64,000 bases of DNA from Phoenix dactylifera (GCF_009389715.1 NW_024067684.1:558001-622000), one strand, 5' to 3'; counted from the stretch's first letter, positions 12,301 through 26,352 are shown. Made by a program: numbers and translations. Notes: a model not told the origin generated them from the letters alone.

Positions 12301-14239
12301 GCTCTATATGCTAATTAAATTAAGTAAATGTTTTCCAGGATGATCTGAACATGAACAGAATGCTGTTTCAACATTGGCATGTGCTTGTCACAACCTTACA
12401 ACAGCATTCAGTGGATGGCGGTCAGTAAGTCCTGGTTGGGGTATTCATGCATAATAACCACCATAGTATCTAGATTGCTAAAGTCAAGAATCTCTATATT
12501 TGATTGGAAAGCCCAGATTCCAGCATGCATGTGGAAGCCTTATGCCTTCTCACTCTTGCCTTTTTTTTTCCTTAGTATTTTTATTAACTTCTCAATTTGT
12601 CAGGTATGGGCCCTCATTGCAAGACTGCTCTATGTGAAGCCAGCCTTGTTTGGAAGACTCGGCGTGGACACCAATCCATCGCAACCACCAAATTTTTTCT
12701 CCTACAGTGTTAGTTTCACCTCACATGCAGTGCACATGTCGGACTTTAGTAACCTTTAGGTGAAATTTGTATGCTTTTTCTATATCGTATTATATATAAC
12801 ATGAAAGCCTTTTTGAGGCTGCCTTCGCAACCCTCTAGCCATGAAACTTTTAATAAGGATGCAGGTGCAGGGATGAGTATTCAGGGTGATGTTCAAGCAG
12901 ACCAACTCTACCTGTGGTTGTGAGGGGAAAAGAAAGCGAGCAAGTAAACAAGCGCATGCGAGAGAGAGAGAGAGAGAGGGTTTCCTAGTCCAGTCACACG
13001 AATAAAATATTTAAAAATTCAAACATGGGAATAACCAGTCAAGACAACACCTAAAAGATTATAAAAACAAATTTGAGAAATTTAAAACCACAAAATAATA
13101 TTTACCTTAAATAAGTTTTAAGGTTAGAATGGCACATCCAGTTAAAGCTAAGGATTCAATGATTTCGGCAATTATTAAAACTAAAAGAGAGTCAGAAATG
13201 GATATCAGGAGAAGGGTTATAGCATATCAGGAGCAGCTAAATGATTGTCTCAAAAAATCTTTTGCATATAGCAAGGTGGGAAATAATGTCAATCCTGTCA
13301 TTAAAGAATCCATAATAAAAAAACAGAAATATGAAAGACAAAATAAAAAAAAGGAAAAGGACAATAACCTAGAGCTGCTTCCTTTGAGTTGGTGAACGTA
13401 AGCATCCACCTTTGAGTAATCAACAACAGCTTGATCCCTGCACAATAAGCACACGGCACCATTTCAGAATCAAGTAAATCAGCAAAAAGAGCTCGAAATC
13501 TATATCCAAACAGACATGAAACAAACATATGGGCAATACATTAATTTGGTCAGCTCTGTAAGTATCCTCTCTGAATCCTCGCAGAACAAGGTCACCACCT
13601 CTGCCACGAAGCCAGGGGTGCTCCCATCTTGTAGCATCTGAAGCTGCTGAAACTGCTGATCCAACAATCCCTGAAACAACAAAAGTGCGTCGCTAGATGA
13701 CACAAAATCGTCGTAATCTTTTACGTCATACCCCATCCTCACTCCCTAGTCCACTCAAACCACTCAAATCAAATACTAAAAGAAAAAAAAAACACCACGA
13801 AAATCTTGACCCATCTAATCGAAGACGAGATTTTTGAAACACTAACATGGAAACAATGGAAGGAGAAACGAAAATTTCAACCAAATCGAAGCCAAATCTG
13901 TCGAGTTTGGTGATCCAAGAGGCTGGAAAAACGCTGAACGATCATGAATCGACAGAAACAAACTTCCTTGAGATCTAGAAGCAGACTAGTTAACCAGTCG
14001 ATCAAAATCAGTCTGAAACAAATGAAATCAAAACCAACAAGAGAACCAAAGATTCGAGAAAAAGAACAAAAAAATAGCGCAAAGTTTTCCCGCGAGAAAC
14101 CCAGGAATGAAAACCCCAAATACCAACAAACGATTCTAGAAGAAAGAACAAATCAGATGCACTGAAGGGATTAGACTACCTCCGCAAACATGGAGTTCAC
14201 CAATCCATTGAGCTGCTCCCTGAGAGCCGTTGCAGCCAT
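375..14239 (-). CDS. AHP: Histidine-containing phosphotransfer protein (AHP/HPt), six exons
   Basis: Predicted 149-aa HPt protein that would relay phosphate from cytokinin-receptor histidine kinases to nuclear response regulators, acting in cytosol and nucleus. Exons in transcript order: 14180-14239, 13540-13670, 13369-13437, 12098-12169, 8984-9056, 375-419. All introns are GT-AG, phases agree, and the sum is 150 codons with the stop TAG. The phosphoacceptor motif VHQLKGSSSSVGA spans the exon 3/4 junction, with the active histidine at about residue 79. Other family landmarks are GLLDQQFQQLQMLQD in exon 2, CIQFRQFCEE in exon 4 and EYCHLRSKFETMLQ in exon 5. The length is normal for the family (about 150 aa). 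The start is the first in-frame ATG, giving MAATALREQLNGLV. The 14-residue terminal exon is assigned by its acceptor site, phase and the LESRIQAYE ending, which resembles the usual LEQQIQA. The last intron is 8.56 kb and full of transposon DNA. Gene identity is seen directly; expression is not shown. Confidence 0.9.
1268..1577. repeat. Tandem duplication of a ~136-bp AT-rich unit plus a partial copy
   Basis: A unit beginning TATTAAAAGATCTTAGCAAA occurs at 1268-1403 and again at 1441-1577, nearly identical through TATCTCTCTTCTATT. A truncated third copy of about 33 bp lies between them from 1400. It is non-coding and lies in the last AHP intron. Confidence 0.85.
1597..1815. repeat. Left imperfect flank repeat of the intronic gypsy remnant
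   Basis: Shares blocks in the same order with 8025-8213: TTGTG...TCCATTC.CCAT near the start, then TTATATT, and AATAGTTGGAAAAA followed by an A-rich stretch and ATC...GGGTTC. The two copies bracket the gypsy remnant. They may be ends of one composite element or two copies of a short dispersed repeat. Confidence 0.45.
2100..3235. other. Unresolved repeat-derived stretch in the AHP last intron
   Basis: Between the left flank repeat and the gypsy tail. It contains a plus-strand TATATAAGG sequence near 2740 followed by CT-rich DNA, which looks like a decayed LTR promoter, but no LTR ends or coding domain could be assigned. The open frames of 70-130 codons here show no recognisable domain. Confidence 0.3.
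3366..3545. repeat. Two copies of a ~90-bp tandem repeat in the gypsy 3' region
   Basis: TTGGTCGGAGTTCGGCTCTTC...GTTTGGCTC (about 3366-3450) is repeated as TTGTTCGGACTTCGACTCTTC...GTTTGGCTC (about 3456-3540). More irregular repeats with a CTTGGGAGACTC core follow at 3700-3960. Such arrays are common between integrase and the 3' LTR in plant gypsy elements. Confidence 0.55.
5571..5753 (-). pseudogene. Gypsy RNase H domain fragment
   Basis: A 60-codon open stretch with the plant-gypsy RNase H signature DGSSNASGCGAELI followed by the NNEAEYEAL helix. The first catalytic Asp and the Glu of NEAEYEAL are present; the remaining domain is disrupted. Confidence 0.8.
6449..6637 (-). pseudogene. Gypsy aspartic protease/spacer fragment
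   Basis: Open stretch with DRLGRVDSCLINFSS and VVKVPSAYNTILG, characteristic of the C-terminal part of the retropepsin region in plant gypsy polyproteins. It ends with a degraded version of the usual GQPWL motif just outside the open frame. Confidence 0.75.
7693..8019 (-). pseudogene. Gypsy gag N-terminal fragment
   Basis: A 108-codon stretch holding a charged helix (KKEADLDRKFEEMNIKMEAL) and the PFSKAIMDEPLPRTFQ...YDGISDSMDHLESLR block typical of Retrotrans_gag proteins. Upstream (higher coordinates) the homology stops at the right flank repeat, so the leader and 5' LTR are missing. Confidence 0.75.
8025..8213. repeat. Right imperfect flank repeat of the intronic gypsy remnant
   Basis: Partner of 1597-1815. 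Near its end it has CTATGCATCGCATGGGTT, a short imperfect palindrome; the left copy retains only a degraded form of it. Confidence 0.45.
9991..10427. mobile_element. Non-autonomous GCCTAGGC-rich element in AHP intron 4
   Basis: AAGGTTGTCAAAATGCCTA opens a stretch with repeated GCCTAGGC/GTGCCTAGGC and related motifs (around 10028, 10308, 10365, 10404), closing near GCATGTAGGCACAAC. It has no coding capacity. It resembles MITE-like or foldback repeats of plant introns; the class is not certain. Confidence 0.45.
12959..12977. repeat. (GA)n microsatellite in AHP intron 3
   Basis: About nine GA units directly after GCGCATGCG. Confidence 0.9.
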
Positions 14240-17270
<3,031 letters not shown>

Positions 17271-17271
17271 T

Positions 17272-18300
17272 GTGCGTCAGTCCCAAGGCAAGAAGCAATG
17301 TACTTCAGGCCTGGCTAAGGATTTCCTCGAAGGCTTGTCTAAGCCCTCTCCATCCCAGATTGTCAAAGAGATTGGTGATGACTCTAAGGGTGTAGAGAAC
17401 CCAACTTCAACCAAAGAAAAAGATGTGGGTTCCTCGGCCCAAGGAGGATCCCCATGCACACATTTTCACCTTAAAAATTTTGCCCCCGGCCTTTGGTGCA
17501 ACCATCCTAGACTGAGAGATCCCAAGAAGCACCGGCAACTATGGTCAAGCCTGATCTAATTGTAGAAGCTCCATTTAGCCCCCGAGCAGTATTATTCTAT
17601 ACTAGGTTGATCCTTTCATTCTTGTCCCTGCTATGCCTTCTATTTCCAGTTCTTCGGCCACCAATCTCGACACTAGCGTAAGAAGGGGGATCTTATCTCT
17701 TCCTCATCAATTGACCAATGCTTATCCTATGTCTCGAATTGCTGCAAGTTCTACTAGTCCTAGCCGTTCACTCTTTAGTTCTGTAGCCAACTTGAAAGCT
17801 AAGCTCACGGCTAACTCAGTTAGGATACTTTTGGCTACCATCTATGTATAGAGTTTCAACTGAAGCCCAAAGAGGCAAGAGGAAACTCCTTAACATAATA
17901 GATATTAAGATTGAGGACTCGTTAGGTCTTCCAAAATGCTAGGAGTTTTGACTGCAGCATAGGTGTTGCTTCAAGCAACTGATCCATTTGCTGGCCAAGC
18001 CGCTAACTTGATTAACCTTAACGAGAGACTAATCAAGATTTTATAGACCCACCAGTCTCTAATGTTGTTGACCTAGGAAGTGAACTGCATTGTCTCCAAG
18101 AAGGAGCCCAATGCAGAGTGCTTTTGTCTCATTAGCAGTTGGCCGTCACCTTTTCTAGGGGTCGAGTCTCAGACTCAGATTGAATCTCTAACTTGCCATC
18201 AAGGAACATTGAGGGACTTGACCCCCATTATTAATGGTCGCTTGCAGTGTCTGTGGGGCACATTCATCCAGAAGGGCTGCTAAAGTCTTGATGAAGGTCG
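17272..18300 (+). other. Unidentified repeat-derived coding-like stretch
   Basis: Several short plus-strand open frames (95, 72 and 67 codons) with compositional bias but no domain I recognise. It lies at the 3' end of the minus-strand gypsy copy, so it may be an accessory or antisense segment of that element, or a separate inserted fragment. Confidence 0.3.
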
Positions 18301-18317
18301 ACCATCTGAAGGATTGG

Positions 18318-18790
18318 TATCTTCACTTAGGTTGTTCCGACCCAAGGGGGTTGGTTAATATGCCAAGTTCTCAGTCCAAAGGCCAGCACCTCCACTTGGG
18401 CCGCTTGACCTAAGGAGGTTGGTTGGAATGCCAAGTCTTCAGCGCGAGGGCAGGTACTCCACTTGAGCTGTCCCAACCTAGTGTGGTCGGTTAGCACACC
18501 AAATCTTCGATGCGAGGGTCGGTACTCCACTTAGGCTATTCCGACCTAAAGACGTTGGTTAGCATGCCAAACTTTCGGCACAAACTCCACGCGGGCCAAC
18601 CCAATCTGGAGAGGTCGTTTAGCATGCCAAGCCTTTGGCGCAAGGGCTGGTACTCCACTTGGGTCGTCCTAATGCGGAAGGGTGGTCAGCATGCCAAGTC
18701 TTTGACACAAAAGCCGGTACTCTACTTGGGTCATCCCTATTGGAGAGGTTGGCTAGCACACCAAGTCTTTGGTGCGAGGGACAGTATTTC
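18318..18790. repeat. ~67-bp tandem repeat array, about seven copies
   Basis: The core GGTACTCCACTTGGG...GGTTAGCATGCCAAG recurs with starts near 18318, 18386, 18453, 18521, 18583, 18649 and 18716. Copies are diverged, and overlapping open frames on both strands result from the repeat. Position between integrase and the expected 3' LTR fits a gypsy 3' spacer array. Confidence 0.8.
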
Positions 18791-19269
18791 AATGAAAATT
18801 TTCTCAAAGACTACCTAGCCATAAAGGCTTGTGGGTCGGGACCATTGAATAGCTTGTCCGACTTGCTGCATTCGAGGGCATTTGGGTCGCGACAACTATA
18901 GGGTGCACTAGACTATATGTTTAATGTCCAACTTGAAACACAAAATCTTTTGTGAAAAGAAAATAGTTTAATTGATGAGTCAGACTTACAGAGTACACTA
19001 ATGTGCCCTACTGATGATATATCTAAAGATTTGTAGAGTTTCATGCTTGAGGTATGGGTCTCTCGCTCATATGCTTGAGGTGGTAGGTTCTAGGCCACAC
19101 TACTCCAGATACCTTGTATGAGGCTTTCCAGTTTGGTAAGCGCTTGCCATGTTCAGCTTGTTGTGACACCAGTTGTCCTAAGTATCAGGTCTCCAAGTCG
19201 ACAAAATTTAGCTTTCACCCAAGAATTATAATACCGAGCTACTCGTTGCTGATAGGCAGCTATACAAAT

Positions 19270-20233
19270 CTAGGCCTGCTCCATAGTTTCTTCTAGGAGG
19301 TCAAGGCTGTCTCGAAGATGTTCTAGATTCCTCTGCTCATTTAGAAGGTCCACCCAATACAAGGGCAGCCCAATCTCCATGGGCATCATTACCTCAATGG
19401 TGAAGGTAATAGCGAAGGGCATTTCTCCCATTGTAGTCCGATGAATGGTTCGATATGCCCAGAGGATACTGTAGAGCTCGTGCACCCAGAGTCCCATTTC
19501 TCTATCCAGTCATGTCTTCAAACCCTCTAGAATGGTTTTGTTGGTAACTTCAGCTTCTCTATTCAATTGGGGGTGCCCGATTGAGGTGAGATGGTGCTCT
19601 ATCTGCAAATCGGTACAAAACTCCCTAAAGTGGGCATTGTCAAATTGCCTCCTGTTGTCGATGATGATGGATTGGAAAAGTTTGAAGAGGCGATTAGTAT
19701 ATGTCCATACAAAGTCTTAGGTATTTTCCTTGGTGATCTAGGCTAAGGGATCAGCTTCGATCCACTTAGTGAAGTAGTCAATAGCGTCTATCAGAAACTT
19801 TCTTTGCTCAGTTGCTTAAGAGAATGGTCTGAAAAAATCCATCCCCCCTAGGCAAATAACCATGGCACGCTAATCGGTGTAAGTGGTGTCGTTGGCTACC
19901 ACTAGATGTTTGTGTATCTTTGGCATTGGTAGCACCTTCTCAAAAAGTTGGCAACATCCCTCTATATGCTCGGCCACTAGTAACCTTGCTATAGGACCTT
20001 GTAGGCTAGCACTTTGCTTCCCAAATGGATTCTACGTATTCCTTCATGGACTTTCTAGAAATGTATTTGGCTTCAGACAATAGGAGACATCGGAGGAGGG
20101 AAAAAGTGAATGACCTCCTGTATAGCTTTTCCTCCAGTAGCATGTAGCACGTAATTTGGTTCTTTAGCCTTCGGGCTTCCCTCTGGTTCTTTGGGAGTTT
20201 CCTATCTTGAAGGTATTCCATGAGCGAGTCCAT
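19270..20233 (-). pseudogene. Gypsy integrase remnant
   Basis: The zinc-binding region is at 20006-20233 (EARRLKNQITCYMLLEEKLYRRSF). The C-terminal part of the core is at 19270-19497 (WVHELYSILWAYRTIHRTTMGEMPF, then PMEIGLPLYWV). The region between is frameshifted. Confidence 0.8.
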
Positions 20234-20479
20234 CCAACTCGGTCTAGATTAGTCTACAACATGGAGGTTGGTTCTTCTTCTATGCTCGGCTGGTCAAGCA
20301 CCTCCAAATAGGTCATCTTGTGAAGGTCGGGACAATCCGAGGTGGCAAGCATCGATAACAGGTCAGCCCTAGCATTTTTCGACCATGGATGTGTAGAATT
20401 TCTAACTCCTTGAAGATCTAGGAGACATCTTTAACCCTCTACAGGTATCATTCCATCATAGGAGACCTTGCCTCGAAGT

Positions 20480-20660
20480 CTTCTTGGACTTTTCTAGCGA
20501 TCAACTAGGAGTCAGTAAGAGCCGTTAGGTGTTGAACCCCAAGCTCCTGAGTGAGTTTCAACCTAGTAAGGAGGGCTTCATATTTTGCCTCGTTATTTGA
20601 GGCCTTGAAGATGAAGCATAATGCATACTCTACAACAACTCCTTCTGAACTGGTTAAGAT
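20480..20660 (-). pseudogene. Gypsy RNase H remnant
   Basis: Conceptual minus-strand translation gives FKASNNEAKYEALLT followed by a run of RNase H-like residues with stop codons. It matches the equivalent domain at 5571-5753. Confidence 0.65.
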
Positions 20661-21239
20661 CAATCCTACTCCACTCTTGCTTGGCAGTCTACTGACTGCC
20701 TGTCACCAGGGATTGAGCATTCCATAATAAAGTCGGCTAATTTCTGTGCCTTAATGGAAGGCCTGGATTGGTAGTGGATGTCAAATTCTTCAAGTTTAAC
20801 TGCCCATTTGACTAACCTCCTTGATGAATCTAGCTTCTACAAAACTTGCCTTAAGGATTGGTTGGTCAGCATAGTGATGGAATGAGCCTGAAAATACGGT
20901 CGAGGATCCGAATTACATAGGATAGTGGTCTTTGGATTCCTCCCTTCTCTCGAACAAGGACTAAACTTATAGCCAGCGGGGAAATAGCTATGTAAAGGTA
21001 TAGCATCTCACCCATGCTCGACTTGGAGAGTAGCAATGGCGTGCTAAGGTAGCTTCACAACTATATGAATGTGGCTTGACATTCTTCTGTCTAGCAAAAG
21101 TTCTTTGGTTTCCTCAGAACCTTGAAGAAGGGTAGGCTCCTCTCTGCTGATCTCACCACAAACCTGCTCAATGCCACAATGCAACCTGTGAGGCGTCTAA
21201 TCTTCTTCTAAGTCTTTAGGGGAGCCATTTCTAGTGTAG

Positions 21240-21900
21240 CTGGAATCTTTTCTAGATTCACCTCAATCCTATGCTAAGTCACCATGAACCCGAAAAACTT
21301 TTTTAAGGAAACCACAAATGCACACTTACCTGATTAAACTTCATATGGTAATTTCTTAAGGTCTAGAAAATCTCATCTAGGTCGGCTATATGGCGTTCGG
21401 CTTATCGACTTGTTACCAACATATTGTCAACATAAACCTCCATATTATGGCCGATCTAGTTCTTGAATATTTTGTTGACGAAACATTGGTAAGTGGCTCC
21501 TGCATTCTTTAATCCAAAGGGCATGACCCTATAACATTAGAGCCCTTTGTCCATGATGAATAAGGTCTTCTTCTCATCTTCAGGTGCCATCTGGATCTAA
21601 TTATAGCCCAAGAAAACATCCATAAAGCTAAGCATCTGATATCTCGATGTGGCGTCGACTAGCTGGTCTATCCTCGACAATGGAAAACTATCCTTTAGGC
21701 AGGCCTTCTTAAGGTCGGTAAAGTCGATGCACGCTCACTACTTTCTGTTGGCCTTCTTAACCATGACAACATTGGCCAACCGGTCAGGATAGTCGACTTC
21801 ATGGATAAAACCTATGTGGAGAAGCTTGTCCACCTTTTTATTGATGGCCTTTTTGTCTTTCTAGGATGAAGCTCCTTTTTTCTTGTTGAATTGGCCAGTG
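21240..21900 (-). pseudogene. Gypsy reverse transcriptase remnant
   Basis: Minus-strand translation shows YQMLSFMDVFLGYNQI, MPFGLKNAGATYQ and the catalytic block MEVYVDNMLV. The canonical YVDD is YVDN here, so a catalytic aspartate is lost in addition to several stops. Confidence 0.8.
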
Positions 21901-22279
21901 GATCAGGTCCACACTCAGCCTATGGATGAGGATATTTGGATTTATGCTTGGCATGTCAGAGGTCAACCAGGTGAAGATATCAACATTGGCTCCGAGGAAA
22001 TCCACAAGCTGGGCCTTAGTGGTGTCATCGAGATGGGCTCTAGGTGTCCTTCATCCAAGAGAACTGAAAGAAGTTCTTCGGCTAGATCCCCATGATGTTG
22101 CCTTTGTTCATCTTTAACATCCAAGCCTTCAATAGGCAACATCTCCTTCATTTTCTTTCCATTGAGCATGGCGATATAGTACTATCGAGCAAGTGCTTAG
22201 TCGCCTCGTAGTTTTTGCATACCATTTCTGGTTGGAAACTTCATTAGCAAGTGGTAGGTGGAGACAACATGTATAGCGT

Positions 22280-22537
22280 TCAAGCCTGGTTATCACAAGG
22301 TATCATTATAAGCTTACAAGATGACACCTTCACTGAAACTAGATCTCCAAAAAATATGATCAAAGGAGAACTGATCTTCCTCAATTGATCAACCGGTAGG
22401 TTTATTCTACAAAAACCCTCATAAAACAAGACATCTCTTGAGCTTCCATTATCCACTAGATTTCTTTTTATATCGTAGTTTGTTACGGTAAAGAAAACTA
22501 AAATAGCATTAACATGGGGGGTATGAACGCCCTCCAC
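22280..22537 (-). pseudogene. Gypsy aspartic protease remnant
   Basis: An 85-codon open stretch with NYDIKRNLVDNGSSRDVLFYEGF. VDNGSS is the plant-gypsy version of the DTGS/DSGA catalytic motif, and the catalytic Asp is present. Confidence 0.8.
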
Positions 22538-23184
22538 ATTAGAATCTGAGAAGGAGGTAACTTCGTCTGTCCTCTGCCTCTTTAAAGTCGAGCTTTCAGT
22601 TTGGGCAGCTCATAAGTAGGCTCTTCAGGCGGACAAACTCGTAGCGCCAGCAGCCATTCCACTAGCTATCGTGTTAATGACCCCCACAGTCGATTGATTG
22701 TCAACTTGCACCTCGAGGGCAGGCTGCTTCCGACTAGCCTCTGCTCAGTCTCATGGGTCGCGAACGTAAGCACCAAAGTAGCCCTGTTGAATTAAGGCCT
22801 CAATCTTGTTCTTTAGTTGGATGCAGTCCTCGGTGTCATGCTTGTAGTCACGGTGAAATTGGTACAATTAAATCATATCCTTGTGAGCTGTTGCTCTTAT
22901 CTTTCAGGGCTACTTCACATAGCTTCGATTGTGAAATTCCCTAAGGATTTATCCTTGCAGGATGTTGAGAGGAGTATACCTCTTGAACCTCCTAGAGGGA
23001 TTGCTCGATGGACGAGGACCTTCTTCATTCTTCCTTAACTTCTTACTAGGCTCTTCTGAATCTTCCTAAGCTTGCTTATTATTCTTTCTTTTGTTGAGTT
23101 TGCTCTCGACTGACTCACACTGAGCCATCATGGCCTCCTAAGCATTGATGTACTTGTTGGCCTAGCCAGGAGCTCGACATAATC

Positions 23185-25253
23185 TGTTGCCCAGTAGATA
23201 CAACCCAAGAGGGGGGGAGGGTGAATTGGGTCTTTTAAAACTTTTAAGCTACTTCTAGCACTTTTTGATTAATTATGCTAAGTTGTATATATGCGCAGTG
23301 AAAGTTAAACTTAGCGACAGTTTGATGTATAGAATGTGACTTGATTGAGTATGCTTGCAACTAAAGAATTCGCGGATAATAGTTAAGCAAGCAATTTATC
23401 TAAGTGAGTAAGTGTGTGAGTTAGATAATGACAAAAAAATATTACAAACACAGCAAACATATAGTGGTTCGGTGCACCCCAGCACCTACATCCACTCCCC
23501 AAGACTTCTTGGGAATTTCACTATAATCCTACATATTACAGTCGGTTGTTTTACAAGCTCACAACCCAACTTGTTGTTTTACGAGCGCACAACGAACTCG
23601 GTCGGTTTTCCCAGGCTCACCGACTAGAACCAACCCCGATTGTTTTCCCGGGCTCACAATCAAACCCTTACACGTTGGTTTTACCCTCGGCTCACCAACA
23701 AACCTTAATCCCGTTGGTTTTCCCTTTGGCTTACCAACAAACCTTACACCCCTTGATTCAATCCCTTGATTGAATCAAGTTACAAGATATTAAAATAAAG
23801 AATAAAAACAAATCAAAGCTTCTTAAGCAAGCAGATATGACAATATAAACAAATAGAGTAAAGAGAAGCCCTCAAACGAGTTTTGAAGATGGAGGAGCTC
23901 GGCTTCTTCTTTACTTGATCCTCCTCTGATTTGGCATGAAGTAGAGGATCCCCGAGGCAGCACACGGATGGAGAGGAAGCTTTCGGATTCACTTGGATGC
24001 TCTTCTTCTCTCTATTTCGTTTTGGATGGCCTTTTTGTGCCTGTGGGAGATTTCCTTTGCAATCTCTTTGAGATCTCTTTCCTAGATGATCTCTCCCACT
24101 TCCATTAATTTCTCCCCTAGCTCTCTTCTTATTTTTATAGCTTTAGATGGCGTGGAAACAAGAATATAGCCGTTAGAGACAAGAAAAAGAGCCGTTGGAC
24201 ACAGTCTGCACTTCCTGACAATGTTACCGTTGGGATCGGAGTCGACTCGCGCGATTAGGAGTCGGCTCGCCTGTTGCAGGAGTCGGCTCGTGTTTTACCG
24301 GAGACGACTCGGCCACTGTTCCAAATTTGAATTAATGTGCTTGCCTCGACTGGGAGTCGACTCGTCTTAACCTGGAGTCGACTCGCCAACTTCTGGAGCT
24401 GACTTGGCAATTTCGGAGTCGGCTCATCCACTGAAGTCCGTGAATCCAATTTTGAATTTTGTCCTCTCGAGTCGACTCGACTATCCTGGGAGTCGACTCG
24501 AATCTCAGAACCCGAACTCCCGATCCTCTGTCTTTTGGCTCGTCCAGTCTTGGAGTCGACTCGAACTTCCTTGGAGTCGACTCGGCTCTCAGTTTGCGAA
24601 ACACAGCCTTCTGCCATCTTGGTGTAGCGCTGCCTTGGAGTCGACTCGAGCTGTCTGGGAGTCGACTCGAATCTCAGAGGCAGTAACTTAGTTTTCTGTC
24701 TGTTGATGGTTGCGGAGTCTCAGAGTCGACTCGTGCAATGCGGGAGTCGACTCGAATCTCAGAGTCCCAAAAATGCTCTCTGACTTTTTCCTTGTGTTCC
24801 GCTGAGAGTCGACTCTTGCTTTCTTTGGAGTCGACCTACGAACCATCGGAGTCGACTCGCGTTCCACTGGAGTCGACTCGAATCTCAGACCCGAAAACTG
24901 CTCTCTGACTTTTCTGCCTGTGACTCCTAGGAGTCGACTCATACTTCTCCGGAGTCGACTCATACTTCTCCGGAGTCGACTCGAATTCTACTGGAGTCGA
25001 CTCGAAGACTGTTCTTTTGAATTTTTCTTTTGATTTTACTCCTCCAATTTGAATCCTTTGAACTTTAAACTTGGGCCAATAAATTGTAGCTTTCTTCCAA
25101 CTTGAGAGCTTTGGAGGCCTTCTTGTGTTCTTCCAACTTGCTATGTTCCTTGCAAAATAAATATCTTTCTCCTTGCAACATAAACATTAGTATCTATACT
25201 TCAAGGTTTTGTGATCATCAAAATCAATCTATGAATCAATCTTTGGGTCATCA
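23185..25253 (-). mobile_element. Solo LTR (Copia-like), 2,069 bp, nested in gypsy gag
   Basis: In minus-strand orientation it begins TGATGACCCAAAG and ends CTCTTGGGTTGTATCTAC...GGCAACA. It is flanked by a perfect 5-bp duplication TAATC (23180-23184 and 25254-25258), and the gag reading context continues directly on both sides. It has no internal coding region, so it is a solo LTR. A TATA-like CTATAAAAAT lies at about 24132-24141 on the minus strand. The part upstream of that promoter (24239-25003) is an array of GAGTCGACTC palindromes. The Copia assignment rests on the end sequence CCCCCCTCTTGGG...CAACA, from general knowledge. Confidence 0.85.
24239..25003. repeat. Array of GAGTCGACTC palindromes with 21-bp spacing
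   Basis: Eighteen exact copies of the 10-bp palindrome GAGTCGACTC, plus several one- or two-base variants. Exact copies start at 24239, 24354, 24375, 24469, 24490, 24553, 24574, 24638, 24659, 24723, 24744, 24806, 24849, 24870, 24931, 24952, 24973 and 24994. Neighbours within a cluster are 21 bp apart, and cluster starts are about 82-85 bp apart (about 4 x 21). Confidence 0.95.
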
Positions 25254-25383
25254 TAATCCCTTGCGAACCTCTTCTCTAGGGAGAAAAGTAATTAGGATGT
25301 CTTCAGTCTAGTTTGCATAGTTAACATAGCGATCATGTGATTCAAATCATGGATTTCCAATGTCACTGCATTATAGCGGCTGA

Positions 25384-25800
25384 TTAGCCTCGTAGGGGCT
25401 CGTCCTCCCTCTGCTTGATGACAAAGTGGGTGTCAAAACCTTTTCTTTGCCTCTTACTGTTTATTAAGTGGGCAGCGAACATCATTCCAAACTGCTCCAA
25501 TGAGTGAACGAAGCTTGGTTGTAGCCCGGTGTACCATAATTGGGCTATCTTTTGAAAAATACCGGAAAGATCTCTACACAATACTGCATCAATGGCTTTC
25601 TAGAGCATTACAAGTACTTTGAAAATCTCCAAGTGGTTTACTGTGTGCATAGTACCGTCGTAAGTTTTCAACTGTAGCATCTTAAAATGAGGGGGATGGA
25701 TTCCTCCATTATTTTCACCGAGAATAGGGGCCTGGTGGTGAACTCCACATCCTCCCATTGCTCGACTTGATGCTCTTAGGGCCTTGAGATTCTGATCCAT
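25384..25800 (-). pseudogene. Gypsy gag fragment right of the nested solo LTR
   Basis: Two open stretches: MCRDLSGIFQKIAQLWYTGL...HSLEQFGMMFAAHLINSKRQ and KMLQLKTYDGTMHTVNHLE. These are standard plant-gypsy gag blocks in the correct order relative to the fragment at 22750-23184. Confidence 0.8.
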
Positions 25801-26352
25801 TTTCTCGAATTTGCAGTCGAGATCTGCCCCCCTCCCAAAGGCTCTCTCGGATCGGCAGGAAGAAGAACAACTAGATATCGACTCTTCCCAAGATAGGGAA
25901 TTAGAAGATCGATGCTAAGTATCTCGTGCAGGACTCCACAGATGGGAGTGGTGGCTATACAGGGCCTTTCCAAGGCTTTGAGGATGGGTGTGTTGACTTT
26001 ACTGAGCCCATCCCCCGCTCCGAGGAGGGGAGTGATGGCCCGGATGCATCGAGATTCCTGACAGCTTAGCTCATGAGACTACTGCTGCTGATTGGTGGCT
26101 GGCTGCTACAGACTTTGGATGGTAGTTTTCAGTATCTAAACTTGCTGCATGAGTAGTTGGATCTGCTTGGGGAAAACTACTAGTGCTGCCTGTGGTTCTG
26201 GCGAGGTTGGAACTTTCCAAGGGCTTTGCAAAGAGCTATTGTACTCCTTCGGTGTGCTTTGACAAGTGTTATAAGGTGCTGCTTTGACGAGCGTTACAAG
26301 CTGTTTATTTTCTGAAGAAGAAACCTCCTATAACGAGATCATAGACCCTTCC

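Noticed and set aside
24255..24963. Open frames rich in VDSR/ESTP motifs across the palindrome array
   Set aside because: They are translations of the repeated GAGTCGACTC word on both strands, with no conserved domain.
24239..25003. A CRISPR-like array
   Set aside because: Repeats are 10-bp palindromes in a plant LTR with recurrent, non-unique spacers and no cas genes; the host is a eukaryote.
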